A stretch of 6,536 nucleotides of DNA from HGM11416 sp045596285 (lineage in GTDB: Bacteria; Bacillota; Clostridia; Christensenellales; Borkfalkiaceae): NCBI GenBank assembly GCA_045596285.1, contig JAZOCA010000022.1:1-6536 (forward strand). The letters run 5' to 3'. Under the pieces are notes generated by a model. That model made no database searches and was not told where the DNA came from. It worked only from the letters and a program-made list of their open reading frames with translations. Position numbers and translations under genes: made by a program. Numbering within the stretch: the first letter of the stretch is position 1; every line of letters starts with the position of its first letter. Positions 1 to 5,849 of this stretch are shown here, piece after piece.

Positions 1-137
1 AGTGGGGGAAGGGGGACCACGTTAGTGGTGGATGAGGTGTTTGGGTAAAAAATATAAATAAAAATTAAAGCACTAAATTATACAACTCCTCATCCGTCAC
101 TCGAAAACTCGTGACACCTTCTCCCGCAGGAGAAGGC
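1..137. repeat. Palindromic intergenic repeat (MITE-like), left end cut off
   Basis: This stretch is an imperfect palindrome with an AT-rich centre. GGATGAGGTGT at 30-40 is matched in inverted orientation by ACTCCTCATCC at 85-95 (10 of 11). Each arm carries its own hairpins. On the left is CCAC/GTGG (17-20 with 25-28). On the right is GTCAC/GTGAC (96-100 with 111-115), followed by a perfect 8-bp stem CCTTCTCC/GGAGAAGG (117-124 with 129-136, loop CGCA). The G-rich start (1-15) looks like the second half of the matching outer hairpin, whose first half would lie before the window. From memory, GC-rich repeats with a 'CTCATCCGTC...CCTTCTCC' look are scattered between genes in gut Clostridia; that family link is recall, not a search. 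No ORF is visible, so mobility would depend on an enzyme supplied elsewhere. Confidence 0.7.
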
Positions 138-146
138 AAAAATGAA

Positions 147-236
147 ACCCGTTGACGGGTAGCAGGTAATAAGTGCATGACTGGCAGGTCAAATAAAAAG
201 CACATTTGTGCTAGCCAGTGAACAAGGGCTATGCCC
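147..236. other. Row of small hairpins, structured intergenic segment of unknown role
   Basis: Three hairpins lie in succession in about 90 bases. The first is ACCCG/CGGGT (147-151 with 156-160, loop TTGA). The second is ACTGGC/GCCAGT (180-185 with 214-219), enclosing an inner AGCAC/GTGCT stem (199-203 with 208-212). The third is GGGC/GCCC (226-229 with 233-236, loop TAT). The segment lies between the palindromic repeat and the minus-strand terminators. It could be a second repeat unit, part of a composite repeat with 1-137, or a small structured RNA. I see no promoter that would favour the RNA reading and no ORF. The stems are visible in the sequence; any function is unknown. Confidence 0.4.
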
Positions 237-248
237 GAAAAATAAAAA

Positions 249-267
249 CCACCCGATATTCGGGTGG
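249..267 (-). terminator. Second (distal) intrinsic terminator, minus strand
   Basis: A perfect 8-bp stem CCACCCGA/TCGGGTGG (249-256 with 260-267) has a 3-nt loop. Read on the minus strand it is followed at once by TTTTTATTTTT (248-238), the layout of a Rho-independent terminator. It lies about 26 bp beyond the first terminator of the Na/Pi gene, so it probably acts as a backup. The plus-strand side lacks a comparable T run. Confidence 0.7.
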
Positions 268-292
268 ATGTTTATTAAGTGCGCTAAAAAAT

Positions 293-327
293 AAAAGTGG
301 GGCTATAAAGCGATTAACCCCACTTTT
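293..327 (-). terminator. Intrinsic terminator of the Na/Pi cotransporter gene
   Basis: The stem AAAAGTGGGG/CCCCACTTTT (293-302 with 318-327) encloses a 15-nt loop. On the minus strand it is followed by ATTTTTT (292-286). It begins 11 bp after the stop codon of the Na/Pi gene. The plus-strand side also ends in T residues, so some bidirectional activity is possible. The loop and inner stem overlap one copy of the 22-bp motif described at 300-321. Confidence 0.8.
300..321 (+). repeat. 22-bp intergenic motif, copy A (divergent copy)
   Basis: It begins GGGCTATAA and continues with GCGATTA after one base, matching copy C at 18 of 22 positions and copy B at 16 of 22. The differences are near the end, where A has CCCC, which pairs with GGGG to form the terminator stem. 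This copy may therefore be a motif remodelled into a terminator, or a partly chance match. Confidence 0.4.
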
Positions 328-337
328 TGTTTGTAAT

Positions 338-2086
338 TTAATTAGATAAACCGTATTTTTCGCGGAAGGCAAAATATTGTTTATCGTAGTTAGGATTAGT
401 AACTTTTGCTTCTTTAAGCGCTTCGTGTGCGTTCATATTTTTAGCGTTGCTATCTATAACGCAAAGCGCAATATTTTCACAATGGTCTGCAATACGTTCT
501 AGGTTGGTTAGTAAGTCAGACCATACAAAGCCCGCTTCAATAGAACATTCGCCTGCTTTAAGGCGGGTTATATGGCTACTGCGAAGATTTTCTTTAAGGT
601 CGTCTATAACTTGTTCTAAAGGTTCTACCATATACGCTTTATCAAGGTCGTTTTGGGTAAATGCACAGTAAGCAAGGTCTACTATTTCGGTTAGAGCTAA
701 AGAAATAGTTTGCATTTCTTTTTTGCCCTTTTCGGTAAACTGAATTCCCTTTTGCGTAGCTTCTTCAACAGATTCAACCAAGTTAACGCTATGGTCTGAA
801 ATTCTTTCGTAATCACCTATGAGTTTTAACAGTTTAGAAATTGTAATACTGTCTTCGTCGCTCGTTTGCGCTTCGTTAAGTTTAACAAGATAGGTTGCTA
901 AAATATCTTCGTAGTGGTCGGTTTTATCTTCCGCATCGCGAATTTCTTGCGCCTTAGTAAGATCAAAAGTGTTAAGACAATCAAGCGCGTCCGTAAGCCC
1001 GGTAACTGCGATTTGCGCCATATCGGTTAAAACTGCGTTACAGCGTTGAACTGCGATAGCGGGTGTTGCTAAAAGACGTTGATCAAGTTCGGCAAACTCT
1101 TCTTTCTTCTTGCTGTCTGGTACTAACTTTATAGCTATTTTTTCAAGTACGGAAGATAAAGGAAGCATAATTGCCGTACAAACGACGTTGAACGCCGTAT
1201 GTGAAATAGCAATACTTAAATGGTCTGCGTTTGCGTTGAATATTACGGGTTGGAATATTGCCTTAACAAGTACGAACAGTATTAAGCAAATAGCCGTGCC
1301 CAAAATGTTAAAGGTAAGGTGAACTACCGCTGCGCGTTTTGCGTTTTTAGTTGCTCCCATAGAAGAAATCATTGCGGTTATACAAGTACCGATATTTTGC
1401 CCCATGATGATGGGGATTGCCGCCGAGTTGGTAATTTGCCCAGTAGAAGATAACGCTTGCAAGATACCAACTGATGCTGAACTCGATTGAAGTATAGCCG
1501 TTAATATCGCACCTACTATAACGCCAAGTACGGGGTTTTGGAAAGTTACGAATAACTGCTGAAAGGCAGGTATATCTTTAAGTCCGGAAACGGCACTGCT
1601 CATTGCATCCATACCGAACATTAATGTTGCAAAACCCAACAAAATAGTGCCGGTATCCTTTTTCTTGCTAGATTTGCTGAACATTATAAACGCCGTACCT
1701 ATAAGCGCTAAAATAGGAGTAAATGAAGTGGGTTTTAAAAGTTGAACGAAAACATTATCGCTTGAAATACCGCCAAGTGAAAGAACCCACGCGGTAACCG
1801 TCGTTCCAACGTTTGCGCCCATAATTACGTTTATTGCTTGTTTTAAGGTCATTATGCCAGAGTTAACAAAGCCTACTACCATAACGGTGGTAGCGGATGA
1901 ACTTTGAATAACTGCCGTTACGCCAAGCCCTGTAAAAAATCCCTTTGGTTTGCTTTGGGTAAGTTTGCCAAGTAAAGTTTTTAATCCGTTACCCGCTCTT
2001 CTTTCTAAAGCATCGCCCATGACGTTCATTCCAAAAAGGAATAAACATAAACCGCCTATAAGTGCTAATACGTCAAAAATATCCAT
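338..2086 (-). CDS. Na/Pi cotransporter family protein with C-terminal PhoU-like domain
   Basis: This membrane protein of the NptA/YjbB (PF02690) type moves inorganic phosphate coupled to sodium. The family includes importers, and E. coli YjbB exports phosphate, so direction cannot be read from sequence. The two inverted-repeat signatures are present: QSSSATT at 61-67 with GANVGTT at 90-96, and QSSSAS at 200-205 with GQNIGTC at 229-235. Hydrophobic segments fill roughly residues 1-320. From about 340 the protein becomes soluble and helical, with PhoU-like repeats holding acidic metal-binding-type motifs, such as YERISDH and NLERIADH (the latter near 528). The 582-aa length is usual for the fused form. 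The start is supported by AAAAGAGGT (2091-2099) about 5 bp upstream. It lies 109 bp downstream of pyrophosphatase on the same strand; I found no convincing promoter of its own, so co-transcription is likely. Tandem terminators follow. Family confidence is high; the substrate is inferred from the family. Confidence 0.95.
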   Translation of the reverse strand: MDIFDVLALIGGLCLFLFGMNVMGDALERRAGNGLKTLLGKLTQSKPKGFFTGLGVTAVIQSSSATTVMVVGFVNSGIMTLKQAINVIMGANVGTTVTAWVLSLGGISSDNVFVQLLKPTSFTPILALIGTAFIMFSKSSKKKDTGTILLGFATLMFGMDAMSSAVSGLKDIPAFQQLFVTFQNPVLGVIVGAILTAILQSSSASVGILQALSSTGQITNSAAIPIIMGQNIGTCITAMISSMGATKNAKRAAVVHLTFNILGTAICLILFVLVKAIFQPVIFNANADHLSIAISHTAFNVVCTAIMLPLSSVLEKIAIKLVPDSKKKEEFAELDQRLLATPAIAVQRCNAVLTDMAQIAVTGLTDALDCLNTFDLTKAQEIRDAEDKTDHYEDILATYLVKLNEAQTSDEDSITISKLLKLIGDYERISDHSVNLVESVEEATQKGIQFTEKGKKEMQTISLALTEIVDLAYCAFTQNDLDKAYMVEPLEQVIDDLKENLRSSHITRLKAGECSIEAGFVWSDLLTNLERIADHCENIALCVIDSNAKNMNAHEALKEAKVTNPNYDKQYFAFREKYGLSN

Positions 2087-2169
2087 AAATACCTCTTTTG
2101 CTTTTCTATTTTGCGAAACTAAAAGATTAATTTTTTTGGTGTAAAGGTGTATCTTCGCCAGATAAGTTG

Positions 2170-2202
2170 TTGAAGATTCAAGTAAATTTACTTTCTTACT
2201 TG
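2170..2202. promoter_or_regulatory. Overlapping palindromes at the pyrophosphatase-Na/Pi gene junction
   Basis: Three overlapping dyads are visible: TTGAA-GA-TTCAA (2170-2181), the 14-bp perfect palindrome AAGTAAATTTACTT (2180-2193), and CAAGTAA/TTACTTG (2179-2185 with 2196-2202, loop 10). The last one includes the pyrophosphatase stop codon. The stems are AT-rich and no T run follows on the minus strand, so this does not look like a terminator. It could be an operator or a weak processing hairpin that sets the relative expression of the two genes. Function is unknown. Confidence 0.35.
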
Positions 2203-2729
2203 CAAAATTTTTCTATGTAATTATCTATAGCGTCCGCTATGATCTTTACCGCTACTTTTTTACCTTCAACTTCGTTAACTGCCGTTTCTTTGTTTTCTAA
2301 ACTCTTGTAAACGGTAAAGAAGTGGCGCATTTCTTCAAATAAGTGAATGGGTAATTCATCTATGTTCTTATATTGATTGTAGTTTGGGTCGTTAAATGGT
2401 ATTGCTATAATTTTTTCGTCGTTATGTCCGTTATCAATCATAGTGATAACGCCTATGGGGTAGGCGCGAACTAAAGACATAGGCTCTAAAGGTTCTGCGC
2501 AAATCAGTAAAACGTCAAGCGGATCGCCGTCGTCGCCAAAAGTTCTGGGTATAAAACCGTAGTTTGCGGGGTAGTGGGTAGAAGTATATAAAATTCTATC
2601 CAGCATAATGTATCCCGTTTCTTTATCTAATTCGTACTTTTTCTTGCTTCCCTTAGATATTTCAATAACGCAAATAAAATCGTCGGGCGTTATTCTTTTC
2701 GGTGAAATATCGTGCCAAATATTAGACAT
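2196..2729 (-). CDS. ppa: Inorganic pyrophosphatase, family I (soluble)
   Basis: A cytoplasmic enzyme that hydrolyses pyrophosphate to two phosphates with Mg2+, pulling forward nucleotide polymerisation and activation reactions. The family I signature DDGDPLDVLL is at 66-75. By comparison with remembered E. coli numbering, the active-site set appears complete: E23, K31, E33, R45, Y57, D67, D69, D72, D99, D104, K106, Y141 and K142. The 177-aa length matches the bacterial form. A strong Shine-Dalgarno AAGGAG (2738-2743) sits 8 bp before the ATG and a near-consensus promoter lies further upstream, fixing the start. The N-terminal MSNIWHDISPKRI extension is common in the family. Downstream on the same strand is the Na/Pi-PhoU gene, which fits a phosphate-handling pair. 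Nothing appears broken or missing. Confidence 0.97.
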   Translation of the reverse strand: MSNIWHDISPKRITPDDFICVIEISKGSKKKYELDKETGYIMLDRILYTSTHYPANYGFIPRTFGDDGDPLDVLLICAEPLEPMSLVRAYPIGVITMIDNGHNDEKIIAIPFNDPNYNQYKNIDELPIHLFEEMRHFFTVYKSLENKETAVNEVEGKKVAVKIIADAIDNYIEKFCK

Positions 2730-2806
2730 ATTTTTCTCTCCTTTTGCCCTTTGTGTGTATGGGTGGGCGAATTATTTTTTTCTATTGCTTCAAATTTTCC
2801 AAATAA

Positions 2807-2835
2807 AGTATAACTTATTTTCTATTTGTTGTCAA
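2807..2835 (-). promoter_or_regulatory. Sigma-A-type promoter for ppa
   Basis: On the minus strand a perfect TTGACA -35 box (2835-2830) is followed by a 17-bp spacer and a TATACT -10 box (2812-2807). Transcription would start near 2800, giving a leader of about 70 nt with the AAGGAG ribosome site near its end. This is among the best promoter matches in the window and suggests strong constitutive expression, possibly of ppa and the Na/Pi gene together. Confidence 0.85.
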
Positions 2836-2840
2836 CTTCA

Positions 2841-2856
2841 CGCGTGTGTGCACGCG
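2841..2856. promoter_or_regulatory. Perfect GC-rich dyad between divergent promoters (operator candidate)
   Basis: CGCGTG-TGTG-CACGCG forms a perfect 6-bp inverted repeat in AT-rich surroundings. It begins 5 bp from the ppa -35 box (2830-2835) and ends 10 bp from the candidate vanW -35 box (2867-2872), where one bound protein could touch both promoters. I do not recognise it as the site of a known regulator. It could also form a hairpin if transcribed, but neither candidate promoter would transcribe it. Confidence 0.45.
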
Positions 2857-2866
2857 AAAAAACTCT

Positions 2867-2896
2867 TTGCGATAAGGGTGTTGAAATTTTTATAAT
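2867..2896 (+). promoter_or_regulatory. Candidate promoter for the VanW-domain gene
   Basis: TTGCGA (2867-2872, 4 of 6 to consensus), an 18-bp spacer and a perfect TATAAT (2891-2896). Transcription from about 2903 would give a 5' leader of roughly 110 nt that includes motif copy B and the start-codon hairpin. An alternative is TTGAAA (2881-2886) with TAATAT (2903-2908) at 16-bp spacing. Confidence 0.6.
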
Positions 2897-2920
2897 TTGT
2901 TTTAATATGCAAAAAAAGTA

Positions 2921-2942
2921 GGGCTATAGGTCGATTATCGGC
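2921..2942 (+). repeat. 22-bp intergenic motif, copy B
   Basis: It starts GGGCTATAGG and ends GATTATCGGC, matching copy C (4269-4290, opposite strand) at 20 of 22 positions. A TA dinucleotide lies directly outside both copies. B lies upstream of the VanW gene and C downstream, pointing toward each other, so they act as inverted repeats around a 1370-bp segment holding only that gene. Within the motif, CGATTATCG is a small dyad. An A-rich run precedes it. Confidence 0.6.
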
Positions 2943-3001
2943 TGTTTTTAAGTTTTTTATTAAAACGATAGTAAAAAAAGAATATTACAAAAAAACAAGA
3001 G

Positions 3002-3016
3002 CATACTAACGGTATG
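3002..3016 (+). promoter_or_regulatory. Small hairpin covering the vanW start codon
   Basis: CATAC-TAACG-GTATG is a perfect 5-bp stem with a 5-nt loop, and its 3' arm contains the ATG. No good Shine-Dalgarno sequence lies at normal spacing; the nearest purine run, AAGAG at 2996-3000, is about 13 bp upstream of the ATG. Weak or conditional translation initiation is possible. The stem is short and may be chance. Confidence 0.3.
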
Positions 3017-4111
3017 AAAGGCAAAGGGGTTTTTAAACGCGTTTATTTAATTTTGTTTTGCGCTGTATTTTTTTGTTTTTCCGCGCCTATAAAAGCAAGA
3101 GCCTTAAGCAATAGTTTTTGTATTTGTATAGAAGGTAAAAATTATTTTTATTATTATCCGCAATTAAATTACGGCTTAAAGGGCGCTTCGATTTATGGGT
3201 TAGATGGGGTTGTGGAAGAACTTTATTTAAACAGTAGAATTCCACCAAAAAACGCAACGCTTAATTTTAACCCCGAACTTGAAAGTCCCTTTATAATCAC
3301 CGAAGAAAAAAGTGGGCTTGCAATAAACAAAAAGAAATTAAAGGCGAAAATAGAATACGCTTTAAACGCCGGAATTACTAAGGTGGAAATAAAAAGAGAA
3401 ATAGTTTATCCCGAAATTACAAAAGAATATTTACAAAAACAAACCTTTCTTCGCGGTGAGTTTACTACCGAATACCCCTATTCTTCAAGCGAAAGAAAAC
3501 ATAATATTGCACTTGCTACTTCTTTTATAAGCGGAAAAATAGTCAAAAGCGGGCAATCCTTTTCCTTTAACCAAACGGTGGGCGAAAGAAGTGAGGAAAG
3601 GGGGTTTTTGCCCGCAAAAGTAATATCTTACGGGCAGTTTACAGAAGGGGTTGGGGGCGGAGTTTGTCAGGTTTCAACTACTTTATATAACGCCTTGCTT
3701 TTATCGGGGCTTAAAATTACCGAATGTAACCGTCATTCGCTAGCGGTTGGGTACGTTCCGCCTTCTTTTGACGCAATGGTATCCTATGGGGTTAGTGATT
3801 TAAAATTTGTTAACGATACCCCATACGATATTTATCTTTCTGGGGTTGCCGACGGACAAAAACTAACCTTTAAAGTATACGGCGAAGCCCCGTTTTATAA
3901 ATATAAACTTCATTCCGTAGTTACAGAAATTTTACCCGCTACTACTAAAACGTTAAAAAAAGTTACCGGCGAAGAATTAGACGTTTTGCCTAAAGACGGA
4001 TTAAAAAGCGAAGGGTACGTTTACTATTATAAGGGGGAAGAATTAGTAGAGATAAAAAAGATAAGAAGTGATACCTATAAGCCGGTAGATGGTGTTTTTT
4101 ACGAAGAATAG
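3014..4111 (+). CDS. VanW-domain protein, secreted or membrane-anchored
   Basis: The 365-aa protein begins with a basic N-region and a hydrophobic stretch (about 10-25), then ARA near 28-30, so a signal peptide or N-terminal anchor is likely. Residues about 85-137 resemble the peptidoglycan-binding-like module (PF12229) often found before VanW, with PFIITEEKSGLAI. The VanW domain (PF04294) spans about 148-285, including the hallmark EGVGGGVCQVSTTLYNA at 211-227 and RHSLAVGYVPPSFDA. The tail (about 300-356) looks like a diverged G5-type beta module. VanW was named from vancomycin-resistance clusters, but its biochemical role is unknown, and no vanH/A/X-like gene is nearby, so resistance should not be inferred. 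An extracellular cell-wall role is a reasonable inference. The gene is monocistronic, with its own candidate promoter and a terminator 30 bp after the stop. The ATG is chosen because it gives a proper signal sequence, despite a poor ribosome site. Confidence 0.93.
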   Translation: MKGKGVFKRVYLILFCAVFFCFSAPIKARALSNSFCICIEGKNYFYYYPQLNYGLKGASIYGLDGVVEELYLNSRIPPKNATLNFNPELESPFIITEEKSGLAINKKKLKAKIEYALNAGITKVEIKREIVYPEITKEYLQKQTFLRGEFTTEYPYSSSERKHNIALATSFISGKIVKSGQSFSFNQTVGERSEERGFLPAKVISYGQFTEGVGGGVCQVSTTLYNALLLSGLKITECNRHSLAVGYVPPSFDAMVSYGVSDLKFVNDTPYDIYLSGVADGQKLTFKVYGEAPFYKYKLHSVVTEILPATTKTLKKVTGEELDVLPKDGLKSEGYVYYYKGEELVEIKKIRSDTYKPVDGVFYEE

Positions 4112-4140
4112 CAGTGCTATTATGGGTTTATTTTTGTTAT

Positions 4141-4177
4141 AAAAAAAGAGCAAGCGCTTAAAGTTTGCTCTTTTTTT
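4141..4177. terminator. Bidirectional intrinsic terminator between vanW and MATE genes
   Basis: AAAAAAAGAGCAA at 4141-4153 pairs perfectly with TTGCTCTTTTTTT at 4165-4177, with an 11-nt loop. The plus-strand reading ends in eight T residues (4171-4178), terminating the VanW gene. The minus-strand reading ends in seven T residues, so it can also stop transcripts from the convergent MATE gene, although those would run about 130 bp past its stop first. Confidence 0.9.
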
Positions 4178-4268
4178 TGCGATTAAGTATTATTGATTTT
4201 ACATACTAAATCATTTTGATTTTTTGTATTTTTGCGAATGATTTTTATTAATATAAATCGCTGTAAAT

Positions 4269-4290
4269 GCCGATAATCGCCTTATAGCCC
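4269..4290 (-). repeat. 22-bp intergenic motif, copy C
   Basis: On the minus strand it reads GGGCTATAAG then GCGATTATCGGC, 20 of 22 identical to copy B. It ends 14 bp short of the MATE stop codon side and lies within the 3' transcribed region of that gene. On the plus strand a T-rich run follows, as on the equivalent strand of copies A and B. It does not form a convincing GC stem by itself. A separate AT-rich inverted repeat, AAATCATT/AATGATTT (4208-4215 with 4237-4244), lies between it and the terminator. Confidence 0.6.
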
Positions 4291-4304
4291 TATTTTTTGT
4301 TTTG

Positions 4305-5669
4305 TTATGCGGTAAAAACGTTACCCGTTTTAGCCTTGTTTTCCATTTTTTTAATAACTATTTTAAAACTAATAATAAAGCAAATAGCCCCGCCTAACCA
4401 AGCAAGACAGTTAGATAAACACGCTCCGTTAAAACCAAAGTTTTTTGCCAAAACGAAGCAAGCGAAACATCTCATAATAAGTTCTATCGTACCGCCTATA
4501 ACGGTAAGAGAAGATTTTCCAAGCCCTTGCAAACTTTCGCGATTATATAAAAGCACGCAAAGTGCGTAATAAAATAGCGATTGAATTGCTATGTATTTAA
4601 AAATAAGGTCTATAACTTCATCAGTTGCACCGTATAAAAGTATTGAAGCAAGCGGTCTGCAAAGCAGGAAGTTTAAAAGCATTGCAAATGCGGTAAAAAT
4701 AAGCCCCATAAGGTAAGAGGCTTTTACCCCGTTTTTAATTCTATCCACCTTGTTAGCCCCATAGTTTTGCCCGCAATATACGCCCATTGCTACGGTAGAG
4801 CCAAACAGTACGGATGAGAACATATTATCTATTTTACTGCCGGTGCTTTGCGCCATAGCGTAAATGGGATTTGGTAAACTGTTAAAGGCAAGCTGTTGAA
4901 TCATACAACTAACAGCCGTTATGCTAGACTGAAATGCCATGGGTACGCCCATTGAAAGATGTTTGCCCGCAAGCGAAGAAATGCATTTTAAATCTCTTTT
5001 TGTAAACCGTAAAATCGGGTATCTTTTAAAAACTATTATAAAACCCACTATTGCTGAAATTCCTTGGCTTATTACCGTTGCCCAGCCCGCCCATTCGGGT
5101 TTCAAATCTGTAAAAAACAGTAAACTGTTAAGCCCAAGGTTTAATATCGCGCACAATATTAAAATAAATAGGGGTGTTTTACTATCGCCCATAGCGCGCA
5201 TTATTTGCGAAGAAAGATTGTAATAAGAAGCGCACACAAGGCCAGCGAAGATGGATCTAATGTAAGGTACGGAATAACCTATAAACTGCTTATTGGTGTT
5301 CATTAAAACTAAAATTTGCGGTGAAAAAATAACGAAGATTACAGAAAGCACCGAAGAAAAAATTGCAGTTAAAACAACAGACGTGGCAACGCTTTTTCGC
5401 ATACGTTCCTGGTTTTTTGCGCCCACGTACTGGCTTAAAACAAGCCCAAACCCCGCAGAAAGACCTTGTGAAAAACCGTTTACCAAAAATATTAGCGAAC
5501 TTGTTAGGTTTATACCGGTAACCGCATCTTCCCCGCGTGAAAGTGATACTATTAAGGTATCGCCAAGCGAATATAGCGTTTGTAGCATATAGGCAAGAGC
5601 CATAGGCAGGGCGAATAAAAATATTTTTTTAAAAGGCGAGCCGGTCGTCATATCTGTGGTTTTTGCCAT
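4305..5669 (-). CDS. MATE family efflux transporter
   Basis: This is a polytopic inner-membrane exporter of the multidrug and toxic compound extrusion family (MatE, PF01554), which uses Na+ or H+ gradients to expel organic cations or metabolites. The 454 aa are the usual length for two six-helix bundles. Typical marks are the N-terminal TTGSPFKKIFLFALPMAL, SQYVGAKNQ at 79-87, RAMGDSKTPL at 158-167, GQNYGAN at 300-306 (the second-half counterpart of the first loop), and a late RESLQGLGKSS. The start is supported by GGGGA (5676-5680) 6 bp upstream and a strong promoter. It is transcribed alone, divergently from the gene at 5850 and convergently with vanW. No regulator gene adjoins it, so the substrate cannot be guessed. 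No frameshift or missing segment is apparent. Confidence 0.95.
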   Translation of the reverse strand: MAKTTDMTTGSPFKKIFLFALPMALAYMLQTLYSLGDTLIVSLSRGEDAVTGINLTSSLIFLVNGFSQGLSAGFGLVLSQYVGAKNQERMRKSVATSVVLTAIFSSVLSVIFVIFSPQILVLMNTNKQFIGYSVPYIRSIFAGLVCASYYNLSSQIMRAMGDSKTPLFILILCAILNLGLNSLLFFTDLKPEWAGWATVISQGISAIVGFIIVFKRYPILRFTKRDLKCISSLAGKHLSMGVPMAFQSSITAVSCMIQQLAFNSLPNPIYAMAQSTGSKIDNMFSSVLFGSTVAMGVYCGQNYGANKVDRIKNGVKASYLMGLIFTAFAMLLNFLLCRPLASILLYGATDEVIDLIFKYIAIQSLFYYALCVLLYNRESLQGLGKSSLTVIGGTIELIMRCFACFVLAKNFGFNGACLSNCLAWLGGAICFIISFKIVIKKMENKAKTGNVFTA

Positions 5670-5731
5670 TTTTCATCCCCATTTAAAAAAGTGTTATAGT
5701 TTAAAAAACGTGCGGTTAAAAAGTTAAGTGT

Positions 5732-5760
5732 ATTATATAACAATCATTTGCAAAAATCAA
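5732..5760 (-). promoter_or_regulatory. Sigma-A-type promoter for the MATE gene
   Basis: On the minus strand TTGATT (5760-5755), a 17-bp spacer and a perfect TATAAT (5737-5732). The leader would be about 55 nt. Two copies of the palindromic hexamer TTGCAA (5748-5753 and 5762-5767, 14 bp apart) flank the -35 box and could be operator half-sites, though AT-rich DNA makes this weak evidence. Confidence 0.8.
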
Positions 5761-5799
5761 CTTGCAAGGGGTAAAAAAATAAAATAAAGGGGTATTAAA

Positions 5800-5823
5800 A
5801 TGCAAACAAGTGGCAATAATTAG
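5800..5823 (+). CDS. Possible leader peptide of seven residues (MQTSGNN)
   Basis: An ATG at 5800 opens a seven-codon ORF ending in TAG at 5821-5823. A good Shine-Dalgarno-like AAAGGGG (5786-5792) lies 7 bp upstream, better than the one before the following gene. The ORF ends 26 bp before the start at 5850. The peptide has no run of one amino acid, so classical attenuation is not indicated. It may simply be a chance ORF in the 5' leader; no confident promoter was found upstream. Confidence 0.3.
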   Translation: MQTSGNN

Positions 5824-5849
5824 GATGAAAATTTTTTTGGAAGTGAGTT

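Noticed and set aside
1..236. CRISPR array
   Set aside because: There are several hairpins, but no regularly spaced identical direct repeats with unique spacers.
447..671. Plus-strand ORF of 74 codons
   Set aside because: Antisense to the well-supported Na/Pi gene, no ribosome site or recognisable domain; the same applies to plus-strand ORFs at 1110-1322 and 1950-2144.
2608..2895. Plus-strand ORF of 95 codons
   Set aside because: It overlaps the start of ppa antisense and its promoter region; the translation looks like read-through of AT-rich control DNA.
2921..2942. Copy B of the motif as an intrinsic terminator
   Set aside because: T-rich DNA follows, but the bases do not form a GC stem, and it lies in the leader of the VanW gene.
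3014..4111. Vancomycin-resistance gene reading of the VanW protein
   Set aside because: VanW domains are common in Clostridia outside resistance clusters, and no ligase, dehydrogenase, dipeptidase or two-component genes are present here.
4208..4244. AAATCATT/AATGATTT inverted repeat as the MATE terminator
   Set aside because: The stem is AT-only apart from one pair with a 21-nt loop and no clean T run; the bidirectional hairpin at 4141-4177 is far better.
4297..5592. Plus-strand ORFs at 4297-4569, 4939-5223 and 5293-5592
   Set aside because: All are antisense shadows of the MATE gene, which has family motifs across its full length.
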